Below, in pieces: positions 1 to 7,981 of a DNA stretch of 64,000 bases. The translations under genes were made by a program, and so were the position numbers. This DNA is from Microbacterium sp. B35-30 (GTDB taxonomy: Bacteria; Actinomycetota; Actinomycetes; Actinomycetales; Microbacteriaceae). The notes below the pieces were generated by a model, which was not told the origin of the DNA, searched no databases, and was given only the letters and a program-made list of their open reading frames with translations. The stretch lies in NCBI RefSeq assembly GCF_010634855.1, contig NZ_MWLQ01000028.1, positions 20,593 to 84,592 of the forward strand, written 5' to 3'. Every line of letters starts with the position of its first letter. Position 1 is the stretch's first letter.

Positions 1-24
1 CTCAACCCGCGGAACTTCAACGCA

Positions 25-72
25 CGGTCGTTGAGCGAAGGGCGCTCTGGCGCCCGAGACGAAACGCCCCGG
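25..72. repeat. Dispersed GTCGTTGAGCG-type intergenic repeat, single copy
   Basis: This stretch holds the words GTCGTTGAGCGA and CGAGACGAAACGCC separated by a short palindrome (GGCGCTCTGGCGCC). Both words recur several times in the array between imuB and dnaE2 at 14168-14535, so the element belongs to a dispersed family. It lies about 110 bp upstream of lsr2. Its function is unknown. Confidence 0.6.
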
Positions 73-185
73 ACCATCGCGAATCGTCGGAATTCGGCAT
101 CCATTCGAATTGCTCGAGCGACCAATTCTCCACATCGCCGAATTCTCGAATGGTCGACGGCGACAATTGGGGCTATTCTTCCAGC

Positions 186-539
186 ATGGCCCGAAGAATC
201 GTTCACCAGCTCGTCGACGACATCGACGGCACCCTTTTGGAAGTCGGCGAAGGCGAGACAGTTCTGTTCTCCCTCGACGGCGTCGCATATGAGATCGACC
301 TCACCGACGAGAATGCCGCCGCATTGCGCACCAGCCTCGAGCGGTACACCAAGGCGGCGCGCACCGTGTCCTCCGCTCGCGCGACCTCCAGCGCCGCGTC
401 GGCCGGGCGAAAGCGCCGCCGCAGCGGCCAGCAGGATTTCAGCGCCGTCCGGGAGTGGGCCAAGCAGAACGGCTATCAGGTCTCCGAGCGGGGCCGGGTT
501 CCGGCATCCGTTCTCGAAGCCTATGAGGCGGCGCACTGA
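186..539 (+). CDS. lsr2: Lsr2 family nucleoid-associated protein
   Basis: Lsr2 is the actinobacterial H-NS analogue. It bridges AT-rich DNA and silences horizontally acquired genes. The 117-residue product has the usual architecture: an N-terminal dimerisation region beginning MARRIVHQLVDDIDG with VGEGETVLFSLDG, a basic linker around residues 60-80, and a C-terminal DNA-binding part with VREWAKQNGYQVSERGRVP, including the R-G-R AT-hook-like tip. An ATG at 150 is in frame, but family members start at MARR. A TATTCT hexamer at 174-179 ends six bases before ATG 186 and there is no Shine-Dalgarno sequence, so the mRNA is probably leaderless. Length is normal for the family. Confidence 0.95.
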   Translation: MARRIVHQLVDDIDGTLLEVGEGETVLFSLDGVAYEIDLTDENAAALRTSLERYTKAARTVSSARATSSAASAGRKRRRSGQQDFSAVREWAKQNGYQVSERGRVPASVLEAYEAAH

Positions 540-566
540 CGCACGCCGCCTCGCGGCTTTTACGGT

Positions 567-1994
567 TCAGCGCACGTCTGAAGTGCGCGAGAGCTGGAAG
601 AGAATCTCGTCGACTTTCTCTTTCGCGTCGCCGAACAGCATCTGGGTGTTCTCGCGATAGAAGAGCGGATTCTGCACGCCCGCATATCCGGATGCCATCG
701 ACCTCTTGAAGACGATGACATTCTGGGCCTCCCAGACCCGCAGCACCGGCATTCCGGCGATCGGGCTGCTCGGATCCTCGGCGGCGGCCGGGTTGACCGT
801 GTCATTGGCGCCGATGACGAGCACGACGTCGGCGGCTGAGAGGTCATCGTTGATCTCATCCATCTCGAGGACGATGTCGTACGGCACCTTGGCCTCCGCG
901 AGGAGCACATTCATGTGCCCGGGCAGGCGGCCGGCGACCGGATGGATGCCGAACCGCACCTCGACGCCGCGCTCTCGGAGCTTCTGCACCAGGTCGGCGA
1001 CACCGTGCTGCGCCTGGGCGACGGCCATGCCGTAGCCCGGCGTGATGACGACGGTCGAGGCGCCGGCGAGCATGTCGGCCGCGCTCTCGGCGTCGGTCTC
1101 GCGGTGCTCGCCGTAGTCTTCGTCGCTCGAGCGCGGCGCCTCGATGCCGAAGCCACCGGCGATCACCGACAGGAAGGAGCGGTTCATCGCCTTGCACATG
1201 ATGTAGCTCAGGTAGGCACCGGACGAGCCGACCAGCGCACCCGTGACGATGAGCAGGTCGTTGTTCAGCAGGAAGCCCGCCGCCGCGGCGGCCCAGCCGG
1301 AGTAGCTGTTGAGCATCGAGACGACGACCGGCATGTCGCCGCCGCCGATCGACGCGACCAGGTGCCAGCCCAGCGCCAGCGCCAGCAGCGTCACCGCGAT
1401 GAGGAGCCACAGCTCGGGCGTGATGACGTACCAGACGGTCAGGACGAGGAACGCGACGAGCGCACCGATGTTGAGCGCGTTCTTGCCGGGCAGCATGAGC
1501 GGCTTCGACGAGATCCGCGCCGACAGCTTCAGGAACGCGACGATCGATCCCGTGAAGGTCACGCCACCGATGAACACGCCGATGAACACCTCGGCGTGGT
1601 GGATGTCGGCGAGCGCGCCCTCCAGGCCCGTGTCGTACAGCGCCCCGTTCCAGCCGACGAGCACCGCCGCGAGACCAACGAAGGAGTGCAGCAGGGCGAT
1701 GAGCTCCGGCATCCCGGTCATCTCCACCACCCGCGCGCGCCAGAGCCCGATCGCGGCGCCGACGACCACGGCGACGACGAGCAGCACGAGCCCGGTCGTC
1801 GCCTGCGCGTCGCCCCATGCACCCGCGGCAGTCACCCACACGGTGGCGACCAGCGCGATGGCCATGCCGAGGATGCCGAACGTGACGCCTCGGCGGCTGG
1901 TCTCGTGCTTGCTGAGTCCCGCGAGGCTGAGGATGAACAGCAGCGCGGCGACGATGTAGGCGGCGCCCGCCACCTGGCCGGCGACGGCGGTCAT
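567..1994 (-). CDS. pntB: NAD(P) transhydrogenase subunit beta
   Basis: PntB is the beta subunit of the proton-translocating transhydrogenase, which transfers hydride between NADH and NADP+ at the membrane and supplies NADPH. The 475-residue protein begins with about nine hydrophobic helices (residues 1-270). These are followed by the cytosolic NADP(H)-binding domain III, with [15 protein letters not shown] and [14 protein letters not shown], both typical of the family. The ATG at 1994 overlaps the TGA of pntA (ATGA), so translation is probably coupled. The frame stays open upstream into pntA, but that part is not PntB-like. It forms a two-gene operon with pntA. Confidence 0.97.
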   Translation of the reverse strand: MTAVAGQVAGAAYIVAALLFILSLAGLSKHETSRRGVTFGILGMAIALVATVWVTAAGAWGDAQATTGLVLLVVAVVVGAAIGLWRARVVEMTGMPELIALLHSFVGLAAVLVGWNGALYDTGLEGALADIHHAEVFIGVFIGGVTFTGSIVAFLKLSARISSKPLMLPGKNALNIGALVAFLVLTVWYVITPELWLLIAVTLLALALGWHLVASIGGGDMPVVVSMLNSYSGWAAAAAGFLLNNDLLIVTGALVGSSGAYLSYIMCKAMNRSFLSVIAGGFGIEAPRSSDEDYGEHRETDAESAADMLAGASTVVITPGYGMAVAQAQHGVADLVQKLRERGVEVRFGIHPVAGRLPGHMNVLLAEAKVPYDIVLEMDEINDDLSAADVVLVIGANDTVNPAAAEDPSSPIAGMPVLRVWEAQNVIVFKRSMASGYAGVQNPLFYRENTQMLFGDAKEKVDEILFQLSRTSDVR

Positions 1995-3538
1995 CGGGTC
2001 TCCCCCTTCTGGAACATCGCGAGCATGCGCCGCGTGACGGCGAAGCCGCCGAAGATGTTGATGCTCGCGAGCAGCACGGCGATCGCAGCGAGGATCTGCA
2101 CGGTGAGATCGGGCAGCGTGATCTGCACCATCGCACCGACGACGATGATGCCCGAGATCGCGTTGGTGACGCTCATGAGCGGCGTGTGCAGCGCGTGGGC
2201 GACGTGGCCGATGACGTAGAAGCCGACGACGATCGCGAGCGTCAGCACGAGGAAGTGCTGCGGCAGCGGGGGCGGCGCGAACGCGCAGATCGCGAACAGC
2301 GCCGCGATGCCGGCGACGATCAGTCCGGTGCGGGCGCCCGCCGACATCGGCTTCTTCGCCGCGGCCACCGGCGCGGTGGTCGCCCTCGCGGATGCCGGTG
2401 CCGCCGACACCTGAACCGGGGGCGGCGGCCACGTCACCGCACCGTCCTGCACGACGGTCACGGTGCGCTGCACGACATCGTCGAAGTCCAGCGTCAGCTC
2501 GCCATCCTTGCCCGGGGTGAGCAGCTTCAGCAGGTTGACGAGGTTCGTCGCGAACAACTGGGACGCCTGCTGCGGCAGGCGGCCGGGCAGATCCGTATAG
2601 CCGAGGATCACGACGCCGTTCTCGGTGACGACCTTCTCCCCCGCGACGGATCCTTCGACGTTGCCGCCCTGCCCGGCCGCCATGTCGACGATCACGCTGC
2701 CGGGCCGCATCGAGGCGACGTCGGCGGCGGTGATGAGCCGCGGCGCCGGACGGCCGGGAATCAGCGCCGTCGTGATGATGATGTCGACGTCGGCGGCCTG
2801 CTCCGAGTAGATCTCCGCCGCCCGACGGTCGTACGCCTCGCTCGTGGCCTTGGCGTAGCCGTCTGCCGAGACCTGCTTCGCCTCGTCGGGCACCACCACC
2901 TCGACGAACTGGCCGCCGATCGACGCGACCTGGTCGGCCACCTCCGGCCGCGGATCCGTCGCACGCACGATCGCACCGAGGCTCGAGGCTGCGCCGATCG
3001 CAGCGAGTCCCGCCACACCGGCACCCGCGACGAGCACCTTCGCCGGGGGCACCTTGCCCGCCGCGGTCACCTGCCCGGTGAAGAACCGGCCGAACTCGTG
3101 CGCGGCCTCGACGACGGCGCGATAGCCGGCGATGTTGGCCATCGAACTCAGCACGTCCATCGACTGCGCCCGTGAGATCCGCGGCACCGCATCGAGCGCG
3201 ATCGCGGTGATCCCCCGGGTTGCCAGCGCCTCGACGAGGTCAGGACGCAGCGCCGGGCTCAGTGTCGCGATGATCGTCGCGCCGTCTGCGAGCCGGTCGA
3301 TCTCGGCCGGCGTCGGCGCGACGACCTTGAGCACGATCGGCGACGCCCAGGCGGTGGCGCCGTCGACAACGGTCGCTCCGGCCTGCGCGAACGCGGCGTC
3401 CGGGAACGACGAGGCGGCTCCGGCGCCGGACTCGACGACGACGTCGTAGCCGAGGGCGATGAGTTTGGGGACGGTGTTCGGGGTCGCCGACACCCGGTTC
3501 TCTCCGGGCGCTTCGGCCACGATGCCAATGCGGGTCAT
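1991..3538 (-). CDS. pntA: NAD(P) transhydrogenase subunit alpha, fused form
   Basis: PntA carries the NAD(H)-binding domain I and part of the proton channel. The 515-residue protein starts [20 protein letters not shown], has a Rossmann fold with [20 protein letters not shown] near residues 175-195, and an Ala/Pro-rich linker around 385-410. Three to four C-terminal membrane helices follow. It is therefore the E. coli-like fused alpha subunit, rather than the split PntAA/PntAB found in many actinobacteria. ATG 3538 is preceded by AGAGGAACGC. An upstream in-frame start would add a low-quality basic extension. It is the first gene of the pntA-pntB operon. Confidence 0.97.
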   Translation of the reverse strand: MTRIGIVAEAPGENRVSATPNTVPKLIALGYDVVVESGAGAASSFPDAAFAQAGATVVDGATAWASPIVLKVVAPTPAEIDRLADGATIIATLSPALRPDLVEALATRGITAIALDAVPRISRAQSMDVLSSMANIAGYRAVVEAAHEFGRFFTGQVTAAGKVPPAKVLVAGAGVAGLAAIGAASSLGAIVRATDPRPEVADQVASIGGQFVEVVVPDEAKQVSADGYAKATSEAYDRRAAEIYSEQAADVDIIITTALIPGRPAPRLITAADVASMRPGSVIVDMAAGQGGNVEGSVAGEKVVTENGVVILGYTDLPGRLPQQASQLFATNLVNLLKLLTPGKDGELTLDFDDVVQRTVTVVQDGAVTWPPPPVQVSAAPASARATTAPVAAAKKPMSAGARTGLIVAGIAALFAICAFAPPPLPQHFLVLTLAIVVGFYVIGHVAHALHTPLMSVTNAISGIIVVGAMVQITLPDLTVQILAAIAVLLASINIFGGFAVTRRMLAMFQKGETR

Positions 3539-3929
3539 GCGTTCCTCTGGGTCTGATGAGCAAGTCTCTTGTGCAGCGCGCTGCTGCCCGGGCAAGGAGT
3601 CCGCGAGCAACCTCGTTGGGCACTCGCGACGACGCCTCCACCATGTCAGACCGCGGCGTGGATCGACCCCGCGTTGTCCCCGACACGATGACAAGAATCA
3701 CAGATCTTGCTCGCTGCGCACCACATCTGTCCTTCTTGGCAGGCAGTCGGACCGTCGGCTTCGCACCGCGTCTCACCAGAGCCGGGCACGAAGTTCGGCT
3801 TCGCATCCATGGACGACCGAAAACGTGGGAACTCCCTCCGAATGCGAGCTCCGCGGCGCGTAGGGGTTGCATCTGCCGTGGGATCTCGGAATCGTGGCCG
3901 ACTCGGAACCGCACGAGGAAAGGAAAAGC
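3539..3929. other. Intergenic region between divergent pntA and the HesB-like gene
   Basis: This is 391 bp without a convincing gene. Part of it (about 3690-3790) is visibly less GC-rich than the surroundings. It should hold the promoters of both flanking genes. I found no clear -10/-35 pair; TTGCAT at 3866 is only a weak -35 candidate for the rightward gene. Short open frames here lack ribosome sites and family-like sequence. Confidence 0.5.
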
Positions 3930-4211
3930 ATGCTCACGCTGACCCAGACCGCCGCTGAGGCCGTCGAAGAACTCATCGCCCGCGTCCCGCTCGCCGAAGA
4001 CGGAGGTGTGCGTATCCGCGACACGGGAAGCTCCGAAGGATTCGAACTGAGCGTCGTGCCGGTCCCCGAGGCGACCGACACCGTCGTGGTCGAGGGCGGC
4101 GCCCGCGTCTTCCTCGACGAGACCGCTGCTTCGGTTCTCGAGAACCGCGTCCTCGACGCAGAACTGTCGAACGACGGCGCCGTGCGCTTCGCCCTCGGCG
4201 ACCAGGGCTGA
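3930..4211 (+). CDS. HesB/IscA-like (A-type carrier fold) protein lacking all cysteines
   Basis: The 93-residue protein resembles the Fe-S biosynthesis (HesB/IscA/ErpA) fold: MLTLTQTAAEAVEEL at the start, GGVRIRDTGSSEGFELSVV in the middle, and a VFLDETAASVLENRVLDAE strand near the end. True A-type carriers bind iron or a cluster through one internal cysteine and a C-terminal Cys-Gly-Cys. This protein has no cysteine at all and ends where that motif would be, so cluster transfer is unlikely. ATG 3930 follows AGGAAAGGAAAAGC. The gene stands alone, followed by a strong hairpin. The family assignment rests on overall pattern and is moderately sure; the function is unknown. Confidence 0.75.
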   Translation: MLTLTQTAAEAVEELIARVPLAEDGGVRIRDTGSSEGFELSVVPVPEATDTVVVEGGARVFLDETAASVLENRVLDAELSNDGAVRFALGDQG

Positions 4212-4220
4212 CGAGCTCAC

Positions 4221-4260
4221 GAAGGGCCCCGGCATCCGTTCAAGGATGCCGGGGCCCTTC
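4221..4260. terminator. Terminator hairpin after the HesB-like gene
   Basis: A 17-bp perfect stem (GAAGGGCCCCGGCATCC and its complement) encloses a six-base loop. It begins nine bases after the stop codon at 4211. There is no long T-tract, which is common in high-GC actinobacteria. Confidence 0.8.
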
Positions 4261-4286
4261 GCCTGCCGCTGGGTACGCTCGGAGCC

Positions 4287-4913
4287 ATGCGAGGCGAGAC
4301 CGTCGACGAGCGCGACACCACCTGGGAGACCAGCGATGCTCGCTACCGACTGTTCGTCTACTCGGGCGCCGACGCGGCGGTGAAGGCGATCGACATCGTG
4401 GATGCCTCGCTCGACGACGTGATGGATTCCACGCGCGCGCTCGCCGAGAACGACCGGAACCTGTGGTCGCTCGCCCTGGTGGTGGACGAGGCTGGGCCGC
4501 GCGGCCGCGGGCTCGTGTGGCTGTCGGGGATGGACTATCACCGGGCTCCGGCATCCGCTCTCGAATGGCGCAGGCGTGCTGAGATGCAGAACCGCTGCCT
4601 GTCGGCCCGCAGCCGCCGCGGGGAGCCCGTCGTGCTGCCGAACGGTCTGCGTGTGGTCCGGATGTTCCCCGAGTGGGGTGTGACCTGGCCGCTGTGGGAG
4701 TCGTTCACCGACAACTACCCGATGGATGCCGGGGAGCTCGGCCTGTCGGAAGCACTGGTCGCCGAGCTCGCGGCGTGGAACAGCAGGTGGCGGGACCGCG
4801 ACCTTGACGACCCGCTCCCCGCCGACTGGCACGAGGAAGGGTGGTCGCTGTACCGGCGCCTGCAGGCAGAGTTGGACGGTGTGGCCGAGGTGCGGCCGGA
4901 CTTCGACCGCTGA
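4287..4913 (+). CDS. Conserved hypothetical protein, soluble
   Basis: I do not recognise this 208-residue protein. It is rich in Trp, Arg and acidic residues and has no signal peptide, membrane helix or cysteine motif. Notable stretches are RYRLFVYSGADAAVKAIDIV near the N-terminus, VVLPNGLRVVRMFPEWGVTWPLWES in the middle, and an acidic/aromatic C-terminal half. Codon use is normal for the window, so it is probably a real gene. TACGCT at 4274-4279 ends seven bases before the ATG, which suggests a leaderless transcript. It lies between the hairpin at 4221 and tRNA-Arg, and the neighbours give no functional clue. Confidence 0.75.
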   Translation: MRGETVDERDTTWETSDARYRLFVYSGADAAVKAIDIVDASLDDVMDSTRALAENDRNLWSLALVVDEAGPRGRGLVWLSGMDYHRAPASALEWRRRAEMQNRCLSARSRRGEPVVLPNGLRVVRMFPEWGVTWPLWESFTDNYPMDAGELGLSEALVAELAAWNSRWRDRDLDDPLPADWHEEGWSLYRRLQAELDGVAEVRPDFDR

Positions 4914-4951
4914 CGGGCGGTCCGGGCGCACCACGTAGACTGTGAGGGCCA

Positions 4952-5023
4952 GCCTCTGTAGCTCAATGGAAGAGCAGTTCCGTCCTAAGGAAACGGTTGG
5001 GGGTTCGAGTCCCTCCAGGGGCA
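4952..5023 (+). tRNA. tRNA-Arg (anticodon CCT)
   Basis: A cloverleaf can be drawn: a seven-pair acceptor stem (GCCTCTG with CAGGGGC), a D arm GCTC/GAGC, an anticodon loop GTCCTAA giving CCT, a five-base variable loop, and a T arm GGGGG/CCCTC around TTCGAGT. One mismatch (G-A) is at the outer pair of the anticodon stem. CCA is not fully encoded. A TAGACT hexamer at 4936-4941 is a likely -10 box. It reads AGG codons. Confidence 0.93.
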
Positions 5024-5226
5024 CCGTTTCTGTCTCACCCGATCTGGGTCAGCGAGCCCGCGAGTTTGCGAGTCGCCTTGAACGTGCCGCGTACCATTCC
5101 CCTGCACGTGCGGCCGCAGTGGGGCGACCAGGAAACGACCGACAGATGGCACTCGACCTGTTCGATGCCGGGCATCCGACGTCCTTCAGTAGAGTGAGTC
5201 AGCTCTCTCCCCCAGCCGAAGGAATC

Positions 5227-5346
5227 ATGCGAGAACTCGCCGACGACCTCTCCCCCGCAATCGATGGTTCCCGCGCCGAAAACGTCGTCCCGCACCACCG
5301 ATGCACCGATGCGCTGAACACCGACCAGGGAGGGAGAACACGTTGA
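5227..5346 (+). CDS. Possible 39-codon upstream gene coupled to the GNAT start
   Basis: An ATG at 5227 follows GAAGGAATC and opens a 39-residue frame (MRELADDLSPAIDG...). Its TGA overlaps the TTG start of the acetyltransferase (TTGA). A TAGAGT hexamer at 5190-5195 could be the promoter. The peptide resembles nothing I know and could simply be a leader that couples translation. The rest of 5024-5226, between tRNA-Arg and this frame, holds nothing I can identify. Confidence 0.3.
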   Translation: MRELADDLSPAIDGSRAENVVPHHRCTDALNTDQGGRTR

Positions 5347-6278
5347 CCCTCGACATCCGTCGATATCGCGACTCCGGCGACCTCGAACTGTTCCTCACGC
5401 TGCCCTACGCGCTGAATCACGAGGTCGCCGACGACCTCGAGCAGGGTCGGCGTCGCCCGGAGTGGACCTGGCTGGCGATCCGTGACCATCGACTTGTCGG
5501 TCGCCTGGCTCTGTGGGCTCCAGTCGGTGCGAATGAGCCCACGCAGCTCGACATCTTCGACACCGACGCCTCGCTGCCTGAAGACATGCAGCGCGAGATC
5601 GGCGCGTCGCTGCTCGACGCCGCGCACACCGAACTGCTCTCCGGATTGAGCACTCCCCCCGAATACGCTCGCTACCTCGCCGCGGACTGGCGGGACGATC
5701 CGCGGTCCCGCCGCGCGACAGAAGTGCTGCTCGAACTGATGGAGAGCGCCGGCGCCCGATTCGTCGTGGAACGGCTGCGCCTGGAGTGGCGAGAAGGTAC
5801 ACCGATCGCGGCACCCGACGCGCGGCTGACGTTCCGTCCGTTCCACTCCGACGACGAGCTCATCGATCTCACCACCCGAGCGCTTGCCGGCACTCTCGAC
5901 GCCCACAGCGTCGAGGAGCTCGCGACCGCCGAAGCGAGAGCCGTCGCTTTGGCTCAGTACACGGATGAGTTCTCGAGCTACTCGAGCCCTCGCGAGTGGT
6001 GGCAGGTCGCCACGCTTCCGTCGGGAGAGGCCGTCGGCTTCGTCTTCCCCGCCCGCAACTCCTACCGCCACATCATCGCTTACGTCGGCGTCCTCCCCGA
6101 GCACCGCGGCAACGGCTACATCGACGGCATCCTCAACGAAGGCACCCGCGTGCTGGTCGCCGCCGGCGCCGACGACATCCGTGCCTCCACCGACCTGGGG
6201 AACGTGCCGATGGCGAAGTCATTCTCACGCAACGGGTACGTCACGTTCGAACGGCTCATCAACACGGCGTGGGACTGA
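5343..6278 (+). CDS. GNAT family N-acetyltransferase
   Basis: The 311-residue protein begins LTLDIRRYRDSGDLELFLTL and appears to contain two GNAT-like halves. The clearest acetyl-CoA-binding motif is in the second half: AYVGVLPEHRGNGYIDGILNEG, which matches the R/Q-x-x-G-x-G/A loop with some drift, followed by ASTDLGNVPMAKSFSRNGYV. The acceptor substrate cannot be told. The TTG at 5343 is chosen because GGGAGGGAG lies six bases upstream and the first residues fit the fold. An ATG at 5301 is in frame but would add an unlikely leader. It is probably transcribed with the small frame at 5227. Confidence 0.8.
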   Translation: MTLDIRRYRDSGDLELFLTLPYALNHEVADDLEQGRRRPEWTWLAIRDHRLVGRLALWAPVGANEPTQLDIFDTDASLPEDMQREIGASLLDAAHTELLSGLSTPPEYARYLAADWRDDPRSRRATEVLLELMESAGARFVVERLRLEWREGTPIAAPDARLTFRPFHSDDELIDLTTRALAGTLDAHSVEELATAEARAVALAQYTDEFSSYSSPREWWQVATLPSGEAVGFVFPARNSYRHIIAYVGVLPEHRGNGYIDGILNEGTRVLVAAGADDIRASTDLGNVPMAKSFSRNGYVTFERLINTAWD

Positions 6279-6352
6279 GGCCCGACCGCGGCAGCCCCGA
6301 CGAGGCGGAGCGCCCGAGGTCGCCAGCCGCGCGGCGCCCGACGCCCGCGCCG

Positions 6353-6688
6353 TCAGAAGGAATCGGGAAGGTCGTAGTCGACGTGCGGCGGCTCCTGTGA
6401 GTCCACGCTGACCGGCCGCGTGATGGCGTCGATCCGCTCCTTCATGTCTTGCACGGCCTCGCTGTTGTCGGGCGCATCCATCTCGGAGTTGGTGGTCTCG
6501 ACCATCAGAATCGTGCTGGCATCCAACAGGAACGAAGCTTCCACGGTGTTGCCGTCAGTGCTGATCGACCTCAGCGTCACCGTGTCGGCGCGCTCATTGT
6601 CGGCGACCAGGCGGGCGTACTCCAGCAGGGTGTCGGCGGCATCGTCGCCCATGAAGAGCGACTTGTCGGCGAAGCTCACGTGCTTCAT
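6353..6688 (-). CDS. Small acidic protein, paralogue of the gene at 9856
   Basis: A 111-residue soluble protein of unknown function, beginning MKHVSFADKSLFMGDDAADTLL. It is clearly related to the product of 9856-10209: both share MK-x-V-x-x-A, GDD-x-A-x-x-LL, VT near residue 40, a hydrophobic strand in the middle, and R-x(5)-PV-x-x-VD in the last third. There are no cysteines, membrane helices or DNA-binding motifs. TACTGT at 6695-6700 ends six bases before ATG 6688 with no ribosome site, so it is probably leaderless. A longer frame upstream to 6943 looks artefactual. It is likely a real, lineage-specific gene. Confidence 0.7.
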   Translation of the reverse strand: MKHVSFADKSLFMGDDAADTLLEYARLVADNERADTVTLRSISTDGNTVEASFLLDASTILMVETTNSEMDAPDNSEAVQDMKERIDAITRPVSVDSQEPPHVDYDLPDSF

Positions 6689-6963
6689 GCGTGCACAGTA
6701 AGCAGCCTCCGTTGGCCTTGTCTCGGGCGTTGACAACTCCCCGAGAAGGTGCCGTCTGCCGCCGGTGCACCGGTTCCGGGAGATCGCCGGCCCCTGCGGA
6801 TCGCGCTCGTCAACCCCTCTGCCGGAGCGCGGGAGCTCGCGCACTTCGCCGCTCGAACGCCTCGCGGCGAATCTGTCGGTGGAGGCGGCATCCACCGGTC
6901 GACACGCGGAACCAGTGCCTACGCACGAATGCCGAGCGTGCACCGCTGACAGCCGTTCCGCCG

Positions 6964-7887
6964 TCAGGCGAGCCGCATGGTGGCCTCCGGTCGCTCGGCC
7001 ATGATCGCGGCGGTGCGGGCGATCGTCTGCTGCATGACCTCGGCCGCCGGGGTTGGCGCGATGTCAGTGACACGGGCGAGGCTGATTGTGCGGGTGAGCG
7101 TGGGCTCCGCGAGCCGCACCTCACGCAGCCCCTGGCGTTCGATCATGACCATCGCGGGGACGATGGCGACGCCGATCCCGCGCTCCACGAACCGGAGCAC
7201 GGCATCCATCTCCGCACCTTCGATCACCGCGCGCGGCGACAGTCCGGCCTCTTCGAAAGCGGCATCGGTGGCGCCGCGGAGGTCGTACGTCGAACTGAAG
7301 ACGATCTGCGGCAGCTCGGCCACCTCGGCGAGCCGGATGCTCTCGCGGGAGGTGAGCGGCGGGGCGTCACTGGACGAGACGACGACCAGCTCCTCGACGA
7401 GGAGCGGAGTCACGGTGAACTTCTCGGCGGATGCCGCACCCGACGTCGTGATGAGCGCGAGATCCAGTTCGCCACCGCCGAGTGCGTCGAGCAGGCCGCG
7501 GGATCCCCGTTCGGTGATGTGCAGCTCGATGGCAGGATGTGCGGCGTGGAAGGCGTTCAGCACCTCCGCGACGATACTGACGCAGAGAGTGGGCGTGGCG
7601 CCGAGGCGCACGCGTCCCCGACGGAGGCCCGCCAGGGCATCGAGCTCACGCCGAACGGATGCCGCGTCCGCCAGCATGCGCCGAGCCAGCGGCAGCAGCG
7701 ACTCACCGGCGGCCGTGAGCACGCTGCCCGCGCGTGCCCTGGTGAACAGCGCCCCACCGAGATCCTGCTCGAGCGCCGCGATCTGGCGACTCAACGACGG
7801 CTGCGCCAGGTGCAGCTGCTCGGCTGCGCGCGTGAAGTTGCCCACCTGGGCGACGGTCACGAAGGCACGCAGCTGTTCGAGGTTCAC
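6964..7887 (-). CDS. LysR family transcriptional regulator
   Basis: The 307-residue protein has the LysR winged-helix domain at residues 1-60 (MNLEQLRAFVTVAQVGNFTRAAEQLHLAQPSLSRQIAALE) and the periplasmic-binding-like effector domain from about residue 90 (RVRLGATPTLCVSIVAEVLNAF). Length is normal. It is transcribed divergently from an FAD oxidoreductase, the classical arrangement for a LysR regulator and its target. An ATAGCG-N3-CGCTAT dyad lies in the 94-bp gap. The effector is unknown. By analogy with the family it would repress itself and activate the flavoprotein gene when ligand binds; this is inference from layout. Confidence 0.93.
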   Translation of the reverse strand: MNLEQLRAFVTVAQVGNFTRAAEQLHLAQPSLSRQIAALEQDLGGALFTRARAGSVLTAAGESLLPLARRMLADAASVRRELDALAGLRRGRVRLGATPTLCVSIVAEVLNAFHAAHPAIELHITERGSRGLLDALGGGELDLALITTSGAASAEKFTVTPLLVEELVVVSSSDAPPLTSRESIRLAEVAELPQIVFSSTYDLRGATDAAFEEAGLSPRAVIEGAEMDAVLRFVERGIGVAIVPAMVMIERQGLREVRLAEPTLTRTISLARVTDIAPTPAAEVMQQTIARTAAIMAERPEATMRLA

Positions 7888-7908
7888 CGCCGATCCCGTT
7901 TCACATCA

Positions 7909-7923
7909 ATAGCGTACCGCTAT
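7909..7923. promoter_or_regulatory. Candidate LysR operator
   Basis: The sequence ATAGCGTACCGCTAT is a perfect 6-bp inverted repeat with a 3-bp centre and fits the T-N11-A form of LysR sites. It lies 22 bp upstream of the lysR start and 59 bp upstream of the GTG of the divergent flavoprotein gene. TTGCAA at 7927-7932 just beside it could be a -35 box. Confidence 0.6.
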
Positions 7924-7981
7924 CGTTTGCAATAGAAAGATGCATTGGAGTTATGTGACCGTTCTGCCTACCGTGGACGGC

